64,000 nucleotides of DNA from DAIOEK01 sp963828285 (lineage in GTDB: Bacteria; Chloroflexota; Anaerolineae; Anaerolineales; Anaerolineaceae), in contig CAWHEB010000002.1 of assembly GCA_963828285.1 (NCBI GenBank), forward strand, positions 620,001 to 684,000, given 5' to 3'. Both the position numbers and the translations under genes were made by a program. This document shows, one piece after another, positions 34,801 through 45,056 of the stretch; positions within the stretch are counted from its first letter, which is position 1; every line of letters begins with the position of its first letter. The notes below the pieces were generated by a model, which searched no databases, was not told the DNA's origin, and saw only the letters and a list, made by a program, of their open reading frames with translations.

Positions 34801-37800
34801 TTTCGCATCCACCCAACTGCGTGGACCCTCGCCGTATTCCCAGGTTGAACTTGCCGGGACTAGCTTCGGCGTGCCCTGATTCTTGATACGCAGGGTGTGT
34901 TGTACCACTTCCAACTCTGCGGAGTCGTAACCTGCGACTGCGGATAACCAGGGAGCGTATACTGCCTGATCGATCCTCTCGCCGGTGCCGGGTACCTGTC
35001 GGTAGAGTGTCATCGCGATCTGTGAGCCAAAACCTGCGCCCAATCGCAAAGCGTATCGAACGGGGTACTTGCCGCCTTTGGACAGATTCAGGTTGCCCAG
35101 TTCGGGATCGGGTTCGAAGCCTTCATTGATGAAGGCGATCGGAGGTACCATGCCCAATTCAAGGGCTTTGACCGCCAGAACATCTTCAATGCCGACGCCC
35201 ATGGAATGACCGGTGAAGCCTTTGGTATTGGCAATGATGACCTGATCGGCATATTCGCCGAAGTTCTCCCGCAGCGAGCGGATCTCAGCGGATGCGGAGC
35301 CGCCGCGGGCGGGGGTATATGTTTCATGTGAGACGAAAACGGTCTGTCCTGCGATCTCGGAGCGGGCAACGCCGAAGCGTTCTTCCGCGACCTTGAGCAA
35401 TCTGCCCATCACCGAACTCACATGGGAGACATCCAATCGGGTGCCGTGGAATGCGCTGTTGGCAGTCTGGGTGGAGATGATCTCGCAGATCGGGCGGATA
35501 CCGCGTTCACGGGCTGAGTCCAGACTTTCTACGACCAGCGCCGCAGCGCCCATTCCCATCAGCATGCCGTTACGGCGTTTGTCAAAAGGCATGGCTGCCA
35601 TGCGGACATCGCCTTCAGTGCTGGCTGCGCCGCTGGCGAACATGGATGTACCGATCCAGTGCATCAGGTTCGGGTTGGTGACGTCATCGCCGGCAATGAT
35701 GATCACGCGGCGGCATCTGCCGTTGCGGATCCAGTCTTCTGCGATGGACACACCGTGGGTGGTCGTGGCGCAAGCTGCGTTCACAGCCGTGTTCGGACCG
35801 CGTGCACCGATGTACTCCGCAAATTGGGAGTGTCCCATCGAGAGTACCCGGAAGATGAATCGGCGGTCGAATTGGTAATCCAGTTTCTTGATTTCTTCCT
35901 GTAGGCAGAGTTCACGCCGTTCCAGTTCATTGGCGAGCTGTGTCTGTCCGGAAGGTACCATCTGGATGAAGGTATCTTTAAAGTAGCGGACTTCCTCGAG
36001 CTGTCGGATCAGCGCCTGATGTTCAGCGAACCGTGCGGATTCGTCCGCCATGCGGTCTAAACCGGGGAATGCAGAGCAGAAAACGATACCGGTCTCATCC
36101 TGCATGCTTTCGGGCAGTTTCCAGCGGTCAGGCAGGAATGTGCCTTTGCTCGTGCGCCGGTAATTCATCACCAGCGGAATTCCAGCGTCGCGCAGGGCTT
36201 CGATGCCTGCTGCGATCGCCAACTGGGTGCTGATGTCGTAGCTTTCCACCCGCTCTTCGGGAACACCGAATTCACTCACCAGGTCAAAAGCTGCCGCGCT
36301 GACCGGCTAATTTCAGGGTTTGCGCAACATCGGTGATTTCTTCCATCACCGCGCCGGCTTCACTTTTCACCAGGCGGGTCACTTTCTTTTCGACCATGCC
36401 TTGTCGGTCTGCATCAGGGATTGCCTCAATCCGGTTCTCTCCGGTCAGTAAAGCGTTGACATTATCGGCTGCAAATACATTGTGTGTCTTGCCGGGTAAT
36501 CCCAATCCTGCGCCGGTGACAACCACCGATCCGGAAAGGGTCACTTTGCCGTCGCTTACAGGTTGCATGACTTCAGTGGATACGGTTGGTGATACTGCCT
36601 GCGTTGTTGCAGCGGATCTTCGACCCCGCCAACTCCAGCCGCGAACAGTCCGGCCAGAGCTTCATTGAAGCTTGCTTTGCCGCCTTTGCGCGGATGGTTG
36701 GTCGCCAGGATAATGACTCCCGTTTTATCTTTCATATTATCGGTCGCCAGGGCATTCAACACCCGTTTGGGACCGGTCTCGACGAAAACACGTGCTCCGG
36801 CGTCGTACATGGTTTGCATTCCCTTGACAAATTGAACAGGGGAAGCCACCTGACGGCCGAGGATATCCACGATCTCGTCTTTGGTGGTCGGATACAGCTC
36901 GCCGGTTACATTGGCGATGACTGGCAATTTCGGAGCCTGCACATTCATTTTAGCAATGACACCCTTGAGCGGTTCGCTTGCCGGGGCAACGATTCTGGTA
37001 TGGAAGGCATGCGATACTGGGATCTTTTGTGCCTGAATTCCTGCGGCGGTGAAAGTCGCGATGGCATTTTCTACCGCGATGGTGTTCCCGCCGATCACCG
37101 ATTGTACCGGGCTGTTGATGTTGGCGATGACCACGTAGCCATCCACTGTCTTCAACAGTTCTTCCACTTTCGCCAGCGGACCGGAGACAGCGGCCATGCA
37201 GCCGTTGTCTTCCATGCTGACCTTGGCCATCTCGCGTCCACGCGCGCTAACCACCTGCAGCGCTTCTGCAAATGTCAACACACCGGCAGCGACCAGTGCG
37301 GCATACTCCCCTAGGGAGTGGCCTGTCACCATGTCGGGTTTGAAGCCGTATTTCTCCATCACCCGCAGCAGTGCGACGTTTGCCGTCAACATGGCTGGCT
37401 GGGTTATGGCTGTATTTTTTAGATCTTTCTCTGCCTGTGCCAGGGACTCTTCGTCGCCGTCTACATAGATGTAGCTGGTCAGCGTCCGTCCCAGGATTGG
37501 GGTCATCACTTCATCCGCTTCCTGGAATGTGGCTGCCACGACCGGTTCGCTGTCGCGTAGATCGCGGAGCATGTTCACATACTGTGATCCCTGCCCGGGG
37601 AAGAGGAAAGCGACCTTGCCGGCTGTGCCGGAGCCGCGGTAGATACCTTGACCCTGTAGAGCAGCCCACGCTCCAGAAGCAGAGTTATCCAACGCGCCCA
37701 AAGCTTTTTCGGCACGTTTCAATAATTCAGTCGAGTCGGTGTAGTCGATCGCCAGGCGTTCGGCTTTGGCAACCTGTTCTCGGGATGGCAGTTTGCTGTC

Positions 37801-40139
37801 GAATGATTTTCCATTTTTCAGCGCATCGATCTCGTTCTGCAGCGCGGATTTCAATCCGTCAACTGTATCAGCGGATACGAAGAACAATCCCTGATAGGGT
37901 TTAAGTTCATTACTGCTCGCCACAGGGACTGCAGCAACCGGGGCGGTAACCACTTTGGTTTCTGCCATCGGGGATGGTGAGGGCGTACTTGCAACAGTAC
38001 CAACCGCGCCTAGATTGTCGCGGACAAATCCCATCACTTTGCTGAGCGTGTTGTAATCGGACAACCGCAAGTCTTCCTTGCGTGGAATGCCGTAATTGGT
38101 GCGGATGGTGGCGAATAGTTCCGCCTGCTTGACCGTATCGATCCCCAGGTCAGCTTCAAGATCCAGATCCAGGTCCAGCATCTCGGATGGATATCCGGTC
38201 TTCTCGGCAACCACCTGCAGAATATAAGCCTGCACTGCAGATTGGTCGAATGCACCAGCGGAGGCAACAGCAACCGCTTCCACAGGAACGTTGGTTTGAA
38301 CTGGAGCGGGCTCGCTCTCAGCTGAGGCAGGTGCTTCAGCAACAGCAGCGGATTGTCCAGCATTGTCGATCACGAAACCGATTACCTTGCTGAGTGTGTT
38401 GTAATCGGACAGCCGTAGGTCTTCCTTGCGCGGAATGCCGTAGTTGGTGCGGATGGTGGCGAATAGTTCCGCTTGTTTGACGGTGTCGATTCCCAGATCC
38501 GCTTCCAGATCCAGGTCCAGATCCAGCATTTCCGCCGGGTAACCGGTTTTCTCAGCGACCACTTTCAAAACGAATTCTTTGACTTCATTCATATTGACAC
38601 TCGATGGTACTGCAATGGATTGCGAAACCACCATGGGAGCAGCCATGGTTTCCGCAACGGGATTTAATGAGACGGTTTGTGGTGCAGCCACAGGGATGGT
38701 GAATTTCTCACCCTGGATCATCCCGGGCAGATATTCTTCCACAACCACGTGGAAATTGGTTCCGCCAAAGCCGAATGAGCTGACACCGGCGCGGCGGACC
38801 TGTCCGGACTTAACGTCCCAGGGGCGTGCTTCGGTATTTACTTTGAACGGAATATGATCAAAATCAATGTTCGGATTGGGTTGGTTGAAGTTGAGAGAAG
38901 GTGGCAGTGTCTTGTTGAACAATCCCAGCGCCACTTTCAACATCCCGGCCGCGCCAGCCGCGCTCTTGAGATGGCCGATATTCGACTTTAACCGAGCCAA
39001 GTGCTACGGAGCCGACCGGCAGTCCAAATTGACCGAAGATGGCATTCAAACTGTTGACTTCGGTCACATCTCCCACTTTGGTGGATGTGCCGTGCCCTTC
39101 GATCAACATCACCGTGGATGGATCCACTCCGGCATCCTTCCAGGCACGTTCGATCGCGCGCTGTTGTCCAAGCGGATTGGGTGCCGTGATTCCTTTGCCC
39201 TTGCCGTCGCTGCTGCCGCCGATCCCGCGGATGACCGCGTAAATCTTATCCCCGGCTGCTTCAGCGTCCGATAACCGTTTCAGCAGGAAGATCGCTGTCC
39301 CTTCGCCCATGACGAAGCCGTTGGCTCCATCTGCGTATGGACGGGAACCGTCAGCGCTGAGCGCGCCGATCTTGCTGAACTTGACGAAGGATTCGACCCC
39401 CATGTTGCGGTCCACGCCGCCCGAAAGGGCAGCGTCAAATTTGTAACTCAATAAACCTTCACAGGCGGCTTCCAAAGCTGCCAGGGATGACGCGCATGCC
39501 GCATCGGTGACGAAATTGGGACCGCTGAAATTGTACACATTGGCTACCCGCCCGGCGATAATATTGCCCAGCTCACCCGGCATCGTGTCTTCGGTGATGT
39601 CAGGCACCTGGCTGCGGATCTTCGCTTGCATCCCTCCAACCAACGCCGTGCGGACGTTTTCGGGCAGGTTCTGAAACTCAGCCACACCCTCGAGGGCGGA
39701 GATGTATTCAGGAGCCAGAATGCGCATGGTGGACCGGTAATGGTTTTCGCCAGCCATCGCATTACCCAGATATGACCGCCACACGGTTCGGGTCCAACGG
39801 ACGGTTGGGATAGCCGTAATCTTTCAAAGCCTGGCTGGTGGCAGCGATCGCCCACTGCTGGGCTTGATCCATCACCGCCAATACGGTAGGTGGAATAGCT
39901 AGACCGAGCTTGAATGGTTCTAATTGATAGCCCTGCACCCAGGCGCCAATTTTGCTGTAAGTCTTGTCCGGGTCTTTGGGATCGGTGCTGAAGTACAGCT
40001 CAGGGCGCCAGCGGTTGGCCGGCACATCGGTGATGGAGTACTTCTTCTGCAGAATGTTCTGCCAGAACTGGGCGACATCGGTAGCATCCGGAAGGATGGC
40101 TCCCATGCCGACAATGGCTACTGCCTGGTTTTCTTTCAT
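31857..40139 (-). CDS. PfaA-like multidomain synthase: KS-ACP-ACP-AT-KS-ACP-KR-DH (several frameshifts)
   Basis: An 8.3-kb gene, about 2,760 residues if read through. ATG 40139 follows GGAGG. Order on the minus strand: ketosynthase 1 (about 40139-38730; DAACASS, EGHGTST, NIGHLKS), carrier 1 (about 38590-38350), carrier 2 (about 38240-38010), acyltransferase (about 37640-36720; GQGSQ, GHSLGEYAAL, SHAFHT), ketosynthase 2 (about 36540-34900; NAACATT, SHETYTPARGG, TGHSMG), carrier 3 (about 34670-34440), ketoreductase (about 34300-32950; ISGGSAGI, TSVAGRFG, SDYAAAN) and a hotdog dehydratase (about 32770-31857; DHSLNGIPVLPG, YFHGPSFQVL). Frames change near 39774, 38989, 36625, 36289 and 32742. In each case one base restores a conserved motif (for example VILGNAMAGEN, GSVKSNIGHL), so sequence error is likely. 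With trans PfaD it has all activities for full reduction. The product is unknown. Confidence 0.9.
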
Positions 40140-40426
40140 AACGTACCTCCGAAATCAATTTGGTTGGGCACCATAAGATGCCCGGAAAATGGCAATACGA
40201 AACCCCCACCTGAGGCGGTCAGGCGTTTGAAAGGGTTTAGAGTTGTTCGCTTGGATCTAGATGTACCAATAAAGGTCGAATTTTTCTGATAATGCAGGGT
40301 CCTTAACGCAAAGAAAAATCCTTTGCTTTTCGTAGGAACACCGCTATTCGGATATGAGTTACGGGGTAAATGGGACAGGAATTCAAACGTATTGGGATAT
40401 CAAAATATGACAGGGGAATTGAAAAC
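40140..40426. other. Promoter/leader region of the synthase gene
   Basis: About 290 bp without a supported gene. It holds the GGAGG site for the synthase start and, on the minus strand, a small hairpin near 40203-40230 (CCTGA/TCAGG). A 62-codon frame at 40303-40491 has no supporting features. Confidence 0.4.
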
Positions 40427-41141
40427 TCAATAACTGCTGATCGCTCGCCAGACAAAATCATATAATCGGCGGGAGATCCAGGTATAGCCAAGCCAAGAAA
40501 TACCGAAGATAAATAATATTGCAGCTAAGAGATAGATAAACTCACCTCCTTTTAGTAAAGTAGATGAAATAAGAAACATTGGGACATAACAAACAGCCCC
40601 ATATACAACCATACCTGCGAATGAGAATTTATACTTAATTCTTCCGGGTGAGTCAGGAAGAACCAGAAATTCTCCATTATTTATGCCTTCAAGGAAATTC
40701 CGATCCAACGACAAATCGAAGAAGATACACTTCAAAAGCAATCCTATTGTCTTCACGGACTACTTTACTGGCATGCTCCTTGATGAGGGCGGTACTTAGG
40801 TGATCCAGAATTTGTTTTGCATCTTCCTCGTTTAAGCTACTAAACCGAATCTCGCCATCAATGTATGGGAAGTGCAATTTATGTCTTCGCTCAAGTATCT
40901 CAACCTTCTCAAGGTAATCCCGGTTCTTTTGTACCGGCACTTCGCCCAGCCGTTCAATCAGGATTTCCCGGATTGCCTCAAACCCTTCTGGCGTCCGATC
41001 AAGGCGATCATTCTTCACCCAGACATCCTGAAGGAATTTCGTTTCTTGCCCATCAAGATTTCTGCGGATCTGCTTAACCCGTTCCAAATGTTCGTCATTT
41101 GGCGGAACTGTATCAAGATTCATTTTTCCCGGTGCATTCAT
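40427..41141 (-). CDS. Hypothetical protein with two C-terminal membrane helices (one frameshift)
   Basis: Two frames join if one base near 40723-40726 is removed, giving ...NRIAFEVYFFDLSLDRNFLE..., about 238 residues. The N-terminal 150 residues are soluble and charged (ERVKQIRRNLDGQETKFLQD; FPYIDGEIRFSSLNEEDAKQ). The C-terminal part has two membrane segments (SFAGMVVYGAVCYVPMFLIS and FIYLLAAILFIFGISWLGYT). I do not recognise the family. It stands alone between the synthase promoter region and a repeat cluster. The joined reading makes sense as a cytoplasmic domain tethered to the membrane. Confidence 0.6.
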
Positions 41142-41236
41142 GATGATTAGTTAACCAGTTTTGAAGAGTATATTGTTAATTATAGTGAATTTACTCTTCC
41201 CCACTCCCCAACCACACGATTATTGTGTAGACCTGT

Positions 41237-41392
41237 CGTAGGTTGAGGTTGAGGACGAAGTCCGAAACCCAACTCAACATCCACGTGTTCTTGCCCTCCT
41301 TTTTTGATAAGGGGGGCGGCACGATTGACCTTCGTCGAGACTGGGGGTTTCTGTCATTCTGAGCCCTGTTTTATCGGGCGAAGAATCTCTGG
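41237..41392. repeat. Intergenic composite repeat, copy 1
   Basis: Contains unit A (GTAGGTTGAGGTTGAGGACG, running on to CCGAAACCCAACTCAAC), a degenerate unit B (AAGGGGGGCGGCACGA...TCGTCGAGACTGGGGG) and unit C (CATTCTGAGCCCTG...GGGCGAAGAATCTCTG). The same modules recur at 44.9, 46.6, 48.9 and 49.2 kb. Confidence 0.8.
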
Positions 41393-41419
41393 TGCTCCCA
41401 TATGCAGACAGAAAATCAC

Positions 41420-41866
41420 TCAATTCCAAATCACATCTTCTGTCCGCGGATATTTGATTCTGAAGTCTGCCACTGCATACGCAATCAATTGCTCCAAAAT
41501 GGACAACATTGACATCTGACAATCGCTTGATGTACAGGCAGACCTTGCCGATCTTGTGTTTTCCAAGTTGAGCCAGAAATCCCTTCGCTTCGGGACTCTC
41601 AAATCCGGAAGTGAGATAGACACTGATATCCCCCTTTCGTGAGGAGAACCCGATATATCCAGAGTCCCCTTCGTGACCGCTCGCGTACTTGTAATGGTAT
41701 TTGCAGAATCCAACGATGTCAGTCCCCCACATGACCGCTTTGCAGCCGCTAACCCTCTCCATCATCGACAAAAGGACCTGGCAATCATTCCGCCGGGATT
41801 CATCCTCGATCTTTTCAATGTAATCTTAACACTCTGAGCGGTGGGTTTGGTCTTCGCTTCATACAT
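41420..41866 (-). CDS. DUF1801 family protein (two frameshifts)
   Basis: About 148 residues when joined. It starts at ATG 41866 (MYEAKTKPTAQSV), with AGGA eight bases upstream. The core MMERVSGCKAVMWG, VGFCKYHYKYASGHEGDSGY, IGFSSRKGDISVYL and LGKHKIGKVCLYIKRL is diagnostic of DUF1801. Near 41828 one G appears missing (restoring SVKDYIEKIEDESRR). Near 41504 one base appears surplus (restoring SDVNVSILEQLIAYAVADF). The molecular function of the family is not established. It is a single gene, with its 3' end next to the composite repeat. Confidence 0.75.
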
Positions 41867-42006
41867 AAGAGTATCCTTCGAGTTCTGGTACAAATGGTTG
41901 ATCATTTCACTGTAGGCTGTTAGAAGGAATATAACATTTCCAAAGGAAAGAATCGCATTTATGTAGAAAGTTGGGTTTTGCAGACACATGATAGAGCGTT
42001 AAAAGA

Positions 42007-42168
42007 TCACCGATCGCAGAGTAACATGGGCATTGTCTGGTATACGGCACGAAAACCGATCAACCCAACCACTGATACCAGCGTGAATTGATCTTGCCCT
42101 CTTCCGCTGGCAGGACGAACGTGCGACATCTTCGATCGAGCTTGGGGTTTTTGATTGTGCTGTGCCAT
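42007..42168 (-). CDS. Small basic ORF, 53 codons, doubtful
   Basis: ATG 42168 (MAQHNQKPQARSKMSHVRPA) follows GGGGGAA at suitable spacing. The N-terminal half is basic and Gln-rich, the C-terminal half hydrophobic (TLVSVVGLIGFRAVY). No family recognised. In this error-prone, AT-rich stretch it could be a remnant of a longer gene. Confidence 0.3.
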   Translation of the reverse strand: MAQHNQKPQARSKMSHVRPASGRGQDQFTLVSVVGLIGFRAVYQTMPMLLCDR

Positions 42169-42202
42169 GGTATTCCCCCGAAACGGTAATGGTAAAAAAG
42201 AC

Positions 42203-43567
42203 TTACTTAATTGTGTAGGGGTGGATTTCGCGAAGAATCCTAACTTTACTCCCATTAATTAGAGAAACTAATTTGCTAACGATGAATATCCCGGTCAAAC
42301 ATTGTCTCAACACTCTCAGATTCACTTTATAACCAAACATAGAAAAAATCTCGATAGATTTATTAAAAACAAGATCAATCGTAGTTGCAATTAAATCATC
42401 TCTATTTATCTTTTTTCGAGTCAAGTAATCATTCCCTGTCGAGGTAAAATTAAAATCAAATCCCCATATTCGTGGATTATCTTGTACAATCGTCTACCTT
42501 TGATCCCAGAAACAAATATGCTTATTTCTAACGAATCACAATCTTGTATTTCCATAGATAACTGGATGTAATTCCAATACCAGGAAGCATTATAACGATA
42601 TCATTCATTCCTATACGTTGCCAGGTTCCCAATCAGGGGGAGCTGGACTAAAAGTAATGATCTCTCCAATCCTCAGAAGGTGGGTACTTATCATAAAACA
42701 ATCCACTTTGAACGAATCTCCATGATTAATAGGAGATTTCGCTCGTGACTTAATTACCACAATCGTGATACATGATAGGTTGGTTATGTTGATCAACATA
42801 TGGAAAATACCATCCCATAAAATCTACTTTGGTTTTCATTAAAATCTCTCTTAGGTCTAATACGTTGGGTATTCGTTTTGTTAAAGGATCGATGATCTCA
42901 TCTGAATTCCCAACATCCTCTTCCCCCAATTTGTTCACAGAACCGGGAAAGGTGTTATCGCTGACAAAGGAGTGGTTGCCAACTGCGCTTAACGTTTCTG
43001 TGGTAGGTCTACTCTTTTCCACGCCCGGATAAAGATCTGGTTGACGAACTTCCTAATACGCTTGTTATTGTAGCTAAATCGAAGGAACGCTCTCATTTCG
43101 GCATGTGTTGGTAATCGCAGCCAGGCTTTAACTTTGCCTTCGTAACTGTCCTTTCCGCAATCCTCTTGGAGGTGTTATTTTCTGCACGAGATTAAACTCC
43201 GTTCTTACATAAGACTGGTATATGCAGAAACTGCGTTCACAGAAAGGCCAAAAAGACTTTATCTCGAAATTCAATGGCTTGCGAATTGAATTCATTGACG
43301 GGTCCACATATTCATTAATGTTTGCAGATAACCTCGCGCTTAACTGAATCTACTTGAGGTTTTGATAAGCCAATTAAGTTTATTACTTTATCTTTTTCTT
43401 GTAACCATGATTATCTTTCCACCATCGCTGGTATTCGCCATGGAAATAATCGCACGTACTACTTTTGCCAGCATCTCTTTGTCACAAAGAGAAAATGGCG
43501 GTTTGAATTCAACTCTTTGAAGTTCATGACCTAAAGAAAGTATCTGTTTAAATTCTTCAATATCCAT
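42203..43567 (-). CDS. AlbA_2 (Schlafen-type) domain protein, shattered by frameshifts
   Basis: No long open frame is visible here, but stepping between frames gives a coherent protein of about 450 residues. ATG 43567 (MDIEEFKQILSLGHELQRVE) has AAGGAAG upstream. HELQRVEFKPPF, KVVRAIISMANTSDGGKIIM, QEKDKVINLIGLSKPQVDS and INEYVDPSMNSIRKPLNFEI match the AlbA_2 nucleic-acid/nucleotide-binding domain. Later pieces include KVKAWLRLPTHAEMRAFLRF, DEIIDPLTKRIPNVLDLREI, NHGDSFKVDCFMISTHLLRI, WYWNYIQLSMEIQDCDSLEI and RKKINRDDLIATTIDLVFNK. Seven or more breaks are needed. Whether the most downstream pieces belong to the same gene is inference. AlbA_2 proteins are often regulators or defence-associated. 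Confidence 0.5.
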
Positions 43568-43716
43568 TATCTTCTTCCTTAAATTTTATACTCGCATCTA
43601 TTCACAATAATTCATTTTGTACCGAAATTCAAAATTCGCTCTCGAACAGTCGTAGCTTGGTTGATGATGAGAATCCGAAATCCGATGCGACTACTCCCTC
43701 TGGAACAGTAATCAAT

Positions 43717-44457
43717 CTATTTTTTGCCAATCACAAAAACATTGTCAAAATATACTTTTGACCCTGGCTCCGGTTCAAGATCTGCCCCTAAACCAATGCC
43801 ACCCGTTGTAAAAGAGTTCTCGAAATCAATATAATGGATCACTTCGGTGCCATTTACCATAACACGAATATCGTTTTCAATGATTATTATTGTCATAGTG
43901 TACCAAATCCCATTTGCATTATTATATGGAGATGAGGCGACAATTCTTCCGTTATTAGAATTAGCTTTTACAAGAACAACATCATTATACGGTGCAGTGC
44001 GAAAGTCTATTCCATATCCATAGGATGACTTTTGAAAACGAAATACTAACACTTTGTTTACCGTTCTGTTACTCTTGATATCTGCTTGGAAAATATAGTT
44101 TTTCCACTCATTATTGTTTACGTAGGATTTCCCATTAGAGAGTATTATAAAATTGCCATTCTCGACAATCCAATCTCCAGTGTAATCCGTCCATTTTTCT
44201 ATGGTCAGATTTACATTTTCAAAATCATCAAAAAATATTACTGGTAGATTTAACTGATTAACCTGTTCGATCGTAATTGGGAAACTAATAGAATTGTCAA
44301 CAGAGATTTGTGGTTGATTAGTTGGCGGTATTATCGGGACAGGGTCGTGTTGTAGATGGGGAATATGACTTTGATGCGGTTTTCTATCTGGATATCTTCC
44401 ACTCGGATCCACCGCCGGTAACCATAATTGGGACATAGAAATTGATGCTTCCCCCAA
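43717..44457 (-). CDS. Concanavalin-like (LamG/DUF1080-type) domain protein, N-terminus uncertain
   Basis: The intact frame of 246 residues carries a beta-sandwich pattern: FFDDFENVNLTIEKWTDYTG, WIVENGNFIILSNGKSYVNN, IRVMVNGTEVIHYIDF and the C-terminal KVYFDNVFVI. This is typical of the DUF1080/glycoside-binding concanavalin-like fold found in exported proteins. No signal peptide is present at the first Met, and the frame is open for about 100 more bases upstream without a start (QLRNSDCYRCVYSFTHPYPE). A frameshift has probably cut off the true N-terminus. The region is AT-rich relative to neighbours. Carbohydrate binding is inferred from fold only. Confidence 0.6.
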   Translation of the reverse strand: MGEASISMSQLWLPAVDPSGRYPDRKPHQSHIPHLQHDPVPIIPPTNQPQISVDNSISFPITIEQVNQLNLPVIFFDDFENVNLTIEKWTDYTGDWIVENGNFIILSNGKSYVNNNEWKNYIFQADIKSNRTVNKVLVFRFQKSSYGYGIDFRTAPYNDVVLVKANSNNGRIVASSPYNNANGIWYTMTIIIIENDIRVMVNGTEVIHYIDFENSFTTGGIGLGADLEPEPGSKVYFDNVFVIGKK

Positions 44458-44858
44458 ACATAATTCAGGATATGGGTGAGTAAATGAATATACACATCTG
44501 TAGCAGTCCGAATTCCTGAGTTGAACTTGTGAATGTTTGCACCATTTCAGACATGCACGAAAACCCCCAATCGTTCAAAAACACGAGATTAACTAGCCTC
44601 CTATACTGATTATCGGTAGTCGCATATTGTAGGTTAGGATTTAATCCAGGTTTAAAATAATCTTGCTTCCCCCTCGTAATACAGCGCGCCTTTTGTGTTA
44701 GATGGGGCCTGCCCGAAACCCAACACACAAAACAAAATCATTATCCTTAATTATATAACTTGTCTTTCCAGGCATAAATCGATCGCTGCATTCTTGTAAA
44801 TATCACATCCTGACGTCAAGCTGGAATCTGTCCGAATAGGTCGATCCCTGGTTCTGTC
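44458..44858. other. Stretch with no assignable intact gene
   Basis: Holds a possible upstream extension of the concanavalin-like gene in a different frame and an 87-codon minus-strand frame (44465-44728) that I cannot support as coding. Confidence 0.4.
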
Positions 44859-45052
44859 ATTCTGAGCCCTGCTTTCTAGGGCGAAGAATCTCTGGCAATC
44901 CTATCCATCAATCTGTCTATCGTAGGTTGTGGTTGAGGACGAAGTCCGAAACCCAACTCAACTCTCCCTGATCTTCCGCCTTGCCTTTTTGCCCCCCTTC
45001 CTAGGGGGGGGTGGCTCGACTAGTTCCGTAGGGTCGTTCCGGGGGGATTCTT
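44859..45052. repeat. Intergenic composite repeat, copy 2
   Basis: Unit C (CATTCTGAGCCCTGCTTTCT...GCGAAGAATCTCTGG), unit A (44921-44962) and unit B (CCCCCCTTCCTAGGGGGGGG, then TGGCTCGACTAG...CCGGGGGGATTC) in this order. It directly abuts the 3' end of a TetR gene. Confidence 0.85.
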
Positions 45053-45056
45053 CTCC

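Noticed and set aside
36586..37904. Long plus-strand frames within the synthase
   Set aside because: They are opposite the acyltransferase domain with intact GQGSQ and GHSLGEYAAL; shadow ORFs of GC-richer coding DNA.
31857..40139. Programmed frameshifting in the synthase
   Set aside because: Five breaks at unrelated sequences, no slippery heptamers seen, and the same type of break affects many unrelated genes in the window.
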